This document shows, in pieces, positions 1 through 5,087 of a DNA stretch of 5,087 nucleotides (the stretch's first letter is position 1; each line of letters begins with the position of its first letter). Below the pieces are notes generated by a model, which was given only the letters and a program-made list of their open reading frames with translations, ran no database searches and had not been told where the DNA came from. Source of the stretch: Campylobacteraceae bacterium (GTDB lineage Bacteria > Campylobacterota > Campylobacteria > Campylobacterales > Sulfurovaceae). A program made the position numbers and the translations under genes. Where the stretch lies: assembly GCA_027066355.1 (NCBI GenBank), contig JAMONW010000181.1:1-5087 (forward strand), given 5' to 3'.

Positions 1-1036
1 TAAAAGCTTTGTTAGAAGTAAAGAGGCAGTTATGTTAAATAGTGCGACTGCGGCTCTTCATTTAGCACTTAAAGCAATTGGTTTAAAAGAGGGCGATGAG
101 GTAATAGTGCCAACAAATACATTTGTAGCAACTGCTGAGGTTGTAACATACTTTAATGCAAAGCCTGTTCTTTGTGATATAGAAGAAGATACTCACAATA
201 TTGATGTAAGTAAAATTGAAGAACTAATTACACCAAAGACTAAAGCTATAATACCAGTGCATTTTGCAGGACAGCCTTGTGATATGGATGAGATTTATGA
301 GATTGCAAACCAAAAACTAAAAACTAAAAACCAGAAACTATATATTATAGAAGATGCTGCTCATGCATTGCCTAGCTCTTATAAAGGAAAAACAATAGGC
401 GCACTAAATAGCACAGATGTAACTTGTTTTAGCTTTTATGCTACAAAAACACTCTCTACTGGAGAGGGTGGTATGGCAACAACAAATAGTAGCGAGTTTG
501 CAAAAACTATTAAAGTAAATAGACTTCATGGTATTAGCCGTGATGCTTGGGATAGATATACTGTTAAAGGTGCTTGGAGGTATGATATTGTAGATAATGG
601 TAATAAATACAACTCTACAGATATAAATGCAGCTCTTGGTTTGGTGCAACTTAAAAAACAGTATGAGCTAAGAGATAAAAGAGCAAATATTGCAAAAGAG
701 TATATTAATGCATTTAAAGATATAAACTCTATAGAGTTGCCAGTTATTAAAGATAATAGAGAAACATCATGGCATCTATTTATTATAAAAGTTGATAATA
801 GAGATAAAGTTATAGAAGAGCTAAAAAGTCGTGGGGTAGGTTGCAGTGTTCACTTTATTCCTGTGCATTTTCATACATACTACAAAGAAAAATATGGATA
901 TAATAATAGTGATTATCCAGTGGCAAATAGGGTTTTTGAAAAGTCATTATCGCTACCTATTTATCCAGATATGAGTAAAGATGAAATAGAGTATGTAATA
1001 AATTGTGTAAAAGAGGTTGTAGAGAAGTATGTATAA
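1..1036 (+). CDS. PLP-dependent nucleotide-sugar 4-aminotransferase, DegT/DnrJ/EryC1/StrS family (5' end missing)
   Basis: The enzyme probably transfers an amino group, typically from glutamate, to C4 of a UDP-4-keto-6-deoxy-HexNAc in the cytoplasm, the PglE step of bacillosamine-type synthesis. The frame is open to the window edge (first full codon at base 2), and the residues before the Met at base 32 continue the family pattern into NSATAALHLAL, so that Met is internal; about 40 N-terminal residues are probably missing. Counting from that Met: IIEDAAHA at 105-112 has D108, expected to bind the PLP ring nitrogen; SFYATKTLSTGEGG has the Schiff-base lysine K139; RLHGISRDAWDRY is at 164-176; and a His-rich SVHFIPVHFHTYY at 272-284 lies near the end. 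The gene stops with TAA at 1034-1036, inside the next gene. These motifs fit the broad ArnB/PglE-like group better than the Campylobacter jejuni PglE I recall (SYNGNK around the lysine), so the exact substrate is inferred from context. Residues 93-103 carry an odd low-complexity insertion. Confidence 0.92.
   Translation, partial: KSFVRSKEAVMLNSATAALHLALKAIGLKEGDEVIVPTNTFVATAEVVTYFNAKPVLCDIEEDTHNIDVSKIEELITPKTKAIIPVHFAGQPCDMDEIYEIANQKLKTKNQKLYIIEDAAHALPSSYKGKTIGALNSTDVTCFSFYATKTLSTGEGGMATTNSSEFAKTIKVNRLHGISRDAWDRYTVKGAWRYDIVDNGNKYNSTDINAALGLVQLKKQYELRDKRANIAKEYINAFKDINSIELPVIKDNRETSWHLFIIKVDNRDKVIEELKSRGVGCSVHFIPVHFHTYYKEKYGYNNSDYPVANRVFEKSLSLPIYPDMSKDEIEYVINCVKEVVEKYV
305..339 (+). repeat. 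Five-copy 7-base tandem repeat inside the aminotransferase gene
   Basis: Five consecutive heptamers can be read: gcaaacc, aaaaact, aaaaact, aaaaacc and agaaact. Because 7 is not a multiple of 3, three units (21 bases) bring the frame back, so the protein shows a seven-residue period, NQKLKTK then NQKL. The 12-base blocks at 308-319 and 329-340 differ at one base. The repeat falls between the helix ending in DEIYEIA and the strand leading to the PLP-binding EDAAHA, where relatives usually have a short link of the type IAKKYNL. It therefore looks like an in-frame insertion of roughly six or seven residues in a surface loop. Confidence 0.75.
1012..1036 (+). promoter_or_regulatory. Translational coupling zone: start of the fusion gene inside the end of the aminotransferase gene
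   Basis: The ATG of the downstream gene (1029-1031) lies before the TAA of the upstream gene (1034-1036), giving an 8-base overlap. A Shine-Dalgarno-like AGAGG at 1012-1016 sits 12 bases before the ATG, which is rather far, and AGAGAAG at 1021-1027 sits too close. The ribosome-binding site is therefore not ideal, and re-initiation by ribosomes finishing the aminotransferase is likely. The start is supported by the protein: MYKKFGKRVFD matches the usual beginning of PglC-type transferases. Confidence 0.6.
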
Positions 1037-3395
1037 AAAGTTTGGTAAAAGAGTCTTTGATATTATTGCAAGTGCTATTGGCTTAGTGCTTTTAAGCCCA
1101 CTTTTTATTATAGTTGCTATTGTTATTAAATTAACATCTAAAGGACCTATATTTTTTGTGCAAAAAAGAGTAGGACAGGGCTTTAGAGAGTTTAATTTAT
1201 ATAAGTTTCGCTCAATGAGAGAAGGTAAAGGACTTTTAGTAACAAGTAAAGATGATCCAAGAATTACCAAAATTGGAAAAATTATTCGAAAAACAAAAAT
1301 TGACGAATTGCCACAACTTTTGAATGTATTAAAGGGTGATATGAGCTTAGTTGGTCCAAGACCTGAAGTAATGAAATATGTTAAAGCAAAAGAAAATGAC
1401 TATAAAGAGATTTTAAAAGTAAAACCAGGCATAACAGATTTTGCAGCAATTAGATATAGAAATGAAGAAGAAGAACTTGTTAAATATGATGATAAAGAAA
1501 AAGCTTATATAGAAAAAGTAATGCCTAAAAAAATAGCTTTTTATAAAGAGTATATTCAAAAGATGTCGTTTTTGACTGATATTGAAATTATTTTAGAAAC
1601 ATTAAAAATAAGATTTTTAAATTTTGATATTTTTTTACCAGGTAATAAAAAAAGAACATTTATGTATATATTTTCAGATATAATTTTTACTTATATTGCA
1701 ATTTATATTGCATTTCTTTTAAGATTTGATTTTGATATTCCTAGACAGTATATAGATGATATATATAAAGCTTGGGGAGTTTTATTTGGAATTAGATTTA
1801 TTTTATTTTATATTTCTGGATTATATCAAGCTTCTTGGAGATTTTTTAGTTTTCAAGATGCTATAAAATTAACTTATCTTCTGTTTACTTCAACAATTAT
1901 ATTTACATTAATAGTATATAGTCAGTGGGATAATATATTTATTGGCTTTCCTCGTTCTGCAATAGCAATTGAGTTTTTTATTGCATTGGGGCTTTTTTTG
2001 CTTTTTAGAATGAGTAAAAGAGTTTATTTGGAACTTTTTAATAAACAAGCATTAAAAGAACCAATTTTAGTAGTAGCAAGTCCAGAAAAAGCAAATGAAA
2101 TAACAAGAGTGCTTTTAAAAAATAGTGATTACTACCCAATAGCAATACTAAATGATGAGTTTAAAGGAATTAAAATAAATGGCATTAATGTTTTAGATTT
2201 TGATAAAGTTAAGAGAAGTTACAATGGAATAAAAAGTGCTATTGTAAGTAGTGAGTATGATTATAATGTAGTTTTTGAAAAATTAAAAGAGTTAAATATT
2301 ATAAAACTTAAAAAATTTATAGATTTTGATAGCAATGAGCAAAAAACAATTGAAGACATAACAGTTAGAGATCTTCTTGCAAGACATCCTAAAGATTTAG
2401 ATAAAAAAGCAATTGCAAATTTTATTAAAAATAAAACTATTTTAATTACAGGGGCTGGTGGAAGTATTGGCAGTGAACTTGTTCGCCAATGTATAAAATT
2501 TAGTGCCAAAAAGCTTATTTTACTAGATCATAGTGAATATAATTTATATAAAATTGAGCAAGAGTGTGAAGGTAAAATTGATTTTGAGTGTGTGATGCAA
2601 AGTATTGTAAATAAAGATTTACTTGAAAAAACATTTAAAGAGTATAGACCTCAAATTGTTCTTCACGCTGCTGCATACAAGCATGTGCCACTTTGTGAAG
2701 AGAACATAGAAGAGGCAATTTTAAATAATATTATTGGCACAAAAAATGTAATTGATTTATCAATAGAAAATAATGTAGAAAAATTTGTGCTTATTTCAAC
2801 AGATAAAGCAGTTCGTCCAACAAATGTGATGGGTGCTACTAAAAGAGTTTGTGAGTTATATGCTCAAAACGTAGTTTCTTTAGAAAATGTAGAGTCTAAA
2901 GATACAGAAATTGTAGCCGTTCGCTTTGGTAATGTGCTTGGAAGTAGTGGAAGTGTAATACCAAAATTTAAAGAGCAAATTAAAAATGGTGGACCAATTA
3001 CAGTTACACATCCAGAGATTACAAGATATTTTATGTTAATACCAGAAGCTTGTGCTTTGGTGCTTCAAGCTGGAGCAATTGGTAAAGGTGGAGAAATATT
3101 TATATTAGATATGGGAGAACCTATTAAAATAGTAGATTTAGCTAAAAAAATGATAGAACTTAGTGGAAGAGATGATATTGAGATAAAATTCACAGGTCTT
3201 AGAGCTGGTGAAAAATTATATGAAGAACTATTAATTGATGAAGCAAATGCAGAAACAAAATATCAATCTATATTTATTGCTAAGCCTACTAAATATAATA
3301 TAGAAAAATTAAATAAAGATATAGTAAAACTTTTAACAAATAATAGTAAAATATTACAATTAAAAAATATAGTGCCAGAATTTGAACATAAATAG
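1029..3395 (+). CDS. Fused PglC-type phosphoglycosyl transferase and PglF-type UDP-HexNAc 4,6-dehydratase
   Basis: This 788-residue inner-membrane protein carries two normally separate enzymes. Residues 1-200 form a monotopic phosphoglycosyl transferase: a basic start, a re-entrant helix at about 10-34 with the helix-breaking S23-P24, YKFRSM at 58-63, the catalytic D92-E93 dyad in KIDELPQLLN, and SLVGPRP at 106-112. It should move a phospho-sugar from a UDP-sugar to undecaprenyl phosphate. Residues from about 205 match PglF from its first basic residues: four hydrophobic segments (about 211-232, 247-265, 279-299, 310-327), a first Rossmann-like domain (about 344-460), then the dehydratase with the NADP-binding GAGGSIG (475-481), HAAAYKHVPLCE (546-557), and the active-site T591-D592-K593 with M601 and K605, the Met replacing the usual short-chain-dehydrogenase Tyr as in PglF. 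LRAGEKLYEELL (724-735) and PEFEHK close it. Both halves look full length with all key residues present. A cytosolic transferase, four membrane passes and a cytosolic dehydratase are topologically consistent. It lies between the aminotransferase and pglB. Confidence 0.93.
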   Translation: MYKKFGKRVFDIIASAIGLVLLSPLFIIVAIVIKLTSKGPIFFVQKRVGQGFREFNLYKFRSMREGKGLLVTSKDDPRITKIGKIIRKTKIDELPQLLNVLKGDMSLVGPRPEVMKYVKAKENDYKEILKVKPGITDFAAIRYRNEEEELVKYDDKEKAYIEKVMPKKIAFYKEYIQKMSFLTDIEIILETLKIRFLNFDIFLPGNKKRTFMYIFSDIIFTYIAIYIAFLLRFDFDIPRQYIDDIYKAWGVLFGIRFILFYISGLYQASWRFFSFQDAIKLTYLLFTSTIIFTLIVYSQWDNIFIGFPRSAIAIEFFIALGLFLLFRMSKRVYLELFNKQALKEPILVVASPEKANEITRVLLKNSDYYPIAILNDEFKGIKINGINVLDFDKVKRSYNGIKSAIVSSEYDYNVVFEKLKELNIIKLKKFIDFDSNEQKTIEDITVRDLLARHPKDLDKKAIANFIKNKTILITGAGGSIGSELVRQCIKFSAKKLILLDHSEYNLYKIEQECEGKIDFECVMQSIVNKDLLEKTFKEYRPQIVLHAAAYKHVPLCEENIEEAILNNIIGTKNVIDLSIENNVEKFVLISTDKAVRPTNVMGATKRVCELYAQNVVSLENVESKDTEIVAVRFGNVLGSSGSVIPKFKEQIKNGGPITVTHPEITRYFMLIPEACALVLQAGAIGKGGEIFILDMGEPIKIVDLAKKMIELSGRDDIEIKFTGLRAGEKLYEELLIDEANAETKYQSIFIAKPTKYNIEKLNKDIVKLLTNNSKILQLKNIVPEFEHK

Positions 3396-3397
3396 GA
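3394..3397 (+). promoter_or_regulatory. Ribosome-binding site of pglB, overlapping the stop codon of the fusion gene
   Basis: AGGA at 3394-3397 shares its first two bases with the TAG stop (3393-3395) of the upstream gene and stands 5 bases before the ATG at 3403. Spacing and sequence are good for a Shine-Dalgarno site. With only 7 bases between the genes there is no room for a promoter or terminator, so pglB is co-transcribed with the fusion gene. Confidence 0.7.
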
Positions 3398-3402
3398 ATA
3401 CA

Positions 3403-5087
3403 ATGAAAGAATTAAATAAAAATAGTTTATATATAATGTTTGCTTTCGCATACATTTTTTCACTAGCAATTAGATATTTATGGGTTTATCAATATAGTGG
3501 AAATCCCGAAGTTATATGGAATGGGAGTTATATAATTAATACCAATGATGGTTACTTTTTTGGAAGTGGTGTTCAAAAGGTGCTTTATGGGATGCATAAA
3601 TTTGAGCCTTTAGTTCCTGGTTTTTTTGATAGAGGATTAACATTTTTAACAACAATTTTAGTTAAAATTACACCATTTTCTCTTGAAACAGTAATGTTTT
3701 ATTTACCAGCTATTATTTCATCAATAATTGTATTTCCTATAATCTTAATAGGCAATCTTTATAAAAAAACAACATGGGGTTTTTTTAGTGCATTAATTGC
3801 ATCAATTGCATGGAGTTATTATAATAGAACAATGATAGGTTATTATGATACTGATATGTTTGCAATTATGCTTTTGATGTGGGTATTTTATTACTTGCTT
3901 AAAAGTATTCATGAAGATAACTTAAATAGTGTATTAATTAGCTCTTTAATTTTGGTAGTTTTTCCATTTTTTTATCAATCATCACATATGGTAATATATG
4001 CATTATTGATTTTTTATGCTATATATATATTATATGATAGTAAGTTAAGTAATAATTCACTTAAAAAATTAATACTTCTTTTTCTTGCTGCATCACCACT
4101 ACCAATAACTTCACCGTATAATTTATTAATTAGTATATCACTTGTTATTTTGCTATATATAATATTAAATAAAAAAGATATAGATAGAACAAAGTTGATA
4201 GCACTTAGTGTTATATCATTTTTATTATTAATGTATTTTGGTGATATTTTCTTAGCAATATATGGAAAAGTTCAAACATATCTACATAAAGGGGTAGATG
4301 TAAAAGGTTTGAAGTTTTTTGGTGTTTATCAAACAATTGCAGAAGCAAGTGGAATACCTTTTTTTGCTAATGGTCAGATAAATAGTGTAGCAAGTAGGAC
4401 AATTGGCTCTAATTTGGCATTTATTTTTGCAGTTATTGGATATTTATATTTAATTTATAAAAAAAGAGAATTTTTAATTGCATTGCCACTAATTGGCATT
4501 GGCATTTTTGCTCATTGGGGAGGTCTTAGGTTTACAATATATGGTTTACCTTTTTTTGCTTTAGCTTTTGTATTTTTAATAGATGAGTTAAGTAATTTTT
4601 TAACAAAAGATAGATTGCAAAAATTTTTAATTATTGCAGTTGTATCTATAGTAGTTTTATATACAAATATTTATCATGCTTGGCAATATAATAAAGCAAT
4701 ACAGCCAGTATTTACAAAAAGTGAAATTAAACAATTAAATGAGCTAAAAAAAATATCAAATCCTAAAGATTTTACTCTAAGTTGGTGGGATTATGGTTAT
4801 CCAATTTGGTTTTATACAAATACAAATACCTTAATAGATGGCGGTAAACATCATCATGATAACTTTATTATTTCAAAAATATTACTTTCAAATTCATCTG
4901 AGTTTGCATATAATTTAGCTAGAGAATCTGTAGAAACTTATGTTAAAGCAACAAGTAGCTATGAAAATTGGAAAAAAGATGGCTCCAACTTAGATAAAAT
5001 TCCAAAAGATTATGACTTTGTAACTCCACAAGATAAACACTATCATGCAGGAGATCCTTATCAAGCAATTATAAATATTATATTAAA
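3403..5087 (+). CDS. pglB: PglB, bacterial STT3-type oligosaccharyltransferase (3' end missing)
   Basis: This integral membrane enzyme moves a glycan from undecaprenyl diphosphate to asparagine in periplasmic proteins. The frame runs without a stop from the ATG at 3403 to the window end: 561 codons plus two bases, of about 700 or more expected. Landmarks, compared with Campylobacter lari PglB from memory: INTNDGYFF with D49 (equivalent of D56); SYYNRTMIGYYDTDM with D149 and D151 (D154, D156); QTIAE with E314 (E319) in the large external loop; GGLRFTIY with R376; and the STT3 signature WWDYGYP at 461-467, followed by LIDGGKH with H483 (H485). The metal-binding acidic residues and sequon-binding signature are therefore intact, and the protein should be active if the missing C-terminal part is normal. 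Residues 1-430 are mostly hydrophobic, in keeping with the 13 membrane helices of the family; the periplasmic domain begins near 430. The external loop after E314 is longer than in Campylobacter. The gene is more AT-rich than the aminotransferase gene. Confidence 0.95.
   Translation, partial: MKELNKNSLYIMFAFAYIFSLAIRYLWVYQYSGNPEVIWNGSYIINTNDGYFFGSGVQKVLYGMHKFEPLVPGFFDRGLTFLTTILVKITPFSLETVMFYLPAIISSIIVFPIILIGNLYKKTTWGFFSALIASIAWSYYNRTMIGYYDTDMFAIMLLMWVFYYLLKSIHEDNLNSVLISSLILVVFPFFYQSSHMVIYALLIFYAIYILYDSKLSNNSLKKLILLFLAASPLPITSPYNLLISISLVILLYIILNKKDIDRTKLIALSVISFLLLMYFGDIFLAIYGKVQTYLHKGVDVKGLKFFGVYQTIAEASGIPFFANGQINSVASRTIGSNLAFIFAVIGYLYLIYKKREFLIALPLIGIGIFAHWGGLRFTIYGLPFFALAFVFLIDELSNFLTKDRLQKFLIIAVVSIVVLYTNIYHAWQYNKAIQPVFTKSEIKQLNELKKISNPKDFTLSWWDYGYPIWFYTNTNTLIDGGKHHHDNFIISKILLSNSSEFAYNLARESVETYVKATSSYENWKKDGSNLDKIPKDYDFVTPQDKHYHAGDPYQAIINIIL

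Noticed and set aside
32..34. ATG with AAGAGG (21-26) five bases upstream, looking like a real start of the aminotransferase gene.
   Set aside because: The reading frame is open before it to the window edge, and the family's N-terminal region with the conserved stretch before SATAALHLAL requires residues upstream. A start here would remove part of the fold.
1662..1664. Possible separate start (M212) for a free-standing dehydratase.
   Set aside because: Similarity to PglF begins several residues earlier, with the basic residues before the first membrane segment. Only a weak purine run precedes it, and the upstream frame is continuous. Kept only as an alternative in the seam finding.
1993..1999. 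Another T7 run inside the dehydratase half, considered as a phase-variation tract.
   Set aside because: Runs of seven T or A are common by chance at this base composition, and the tracts known for switching in Campylobacter are mainly longer G/C runs.
3396..3402. Search for a promoter or terminator between the fusion gene and pglB.
   Set aside because: Only seven bases separate the genes, with no hairpin or U-tract; the site is explained by the ribosome-binding sequence.
404..3469. Open frames of 68-105 codons on the minus strand at 404-649, 953-1270, 2261-2509 and 3263-3469.
   Set aside because: Each lies opposite strongly conserved coding sequence, or (3263-3469) across the gene junction. 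None gives a recognisable protein, and they are as expected by chance in AT-rich DNA.
4021..4036. Alternating AT stretch in pglB, considered as a simple repeat or melting site.
   Set aside because: It encodes an ordinary hydrophobic segment (AIYILYD) of a membrane helix and needs no other explanation.

Overview
The window is a compact, single-direction (+ strand) piece of a protein N-glycosylation (pgl-type) operon. The DNA is very AT-rich, all genes read the same way with almost no intergenic DNA, and the last gene is a bacterial oligosaccharyltransferase very like PglB of Campylobacter. Together these suggest a member of the Campylobacterota (Campylobacter/Arcobacter/Sulfurimonas-like). This is an inference from protein resemblance and base composition; no rRNA or other taxonomic marker is present.

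Layout: (1) Bases 1-1036 hold the 3' part of a PLP-dependent nucleotide-sugar aminotransferase whose start lies upstream of the window. (2) Bases 1029-3395 overlap it by 8 bases and encode one 788-residue protein that joins a PglC-type monotopic phosphoglycosyl transferase (residues 1 to about 200) to a complete PglF-type membrane-bound UDP-HexNAc 4,6-dehydratase (about 205-788). (3) Bases 3403 to the window end, 7 bases downstream, carry the first 561 codons of pglB, which runs off the window. No intergenic stretch is long enough for a promoter or terminator, and no RNA gene, insertion sequence or CRISPR array was seen.

How the parts fit together (inference from families): the dehydratase half makes a UDP-4-keto-6-deoxy-HexNAc. 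The aminotransferase puts an amino group on C4. An acetyltransferase (PglD-like, not in the window) would probably complete a bacillosamine-type sugar. The transferase half of the fusion then loads the phospho-sugar onto undecaprenyl phosphate, and after extension and flipping (genes not in the window) PglB transfers the glycan to asparagine in periplasmic proteins. The fusion thus joins the first enzyme of sugar synthesis to the enzyme that commits the finished sugar to lipid, skipping the steps between.

Main points for a second look: the PglC-PglF fusion and its seam, the non-canonical PglC subtype, a 7-base tandem repeat inserted in frame in the aminotransferase, and an expanded external loop in PglB that still appears to carry the arginine used to read acidic sequons.
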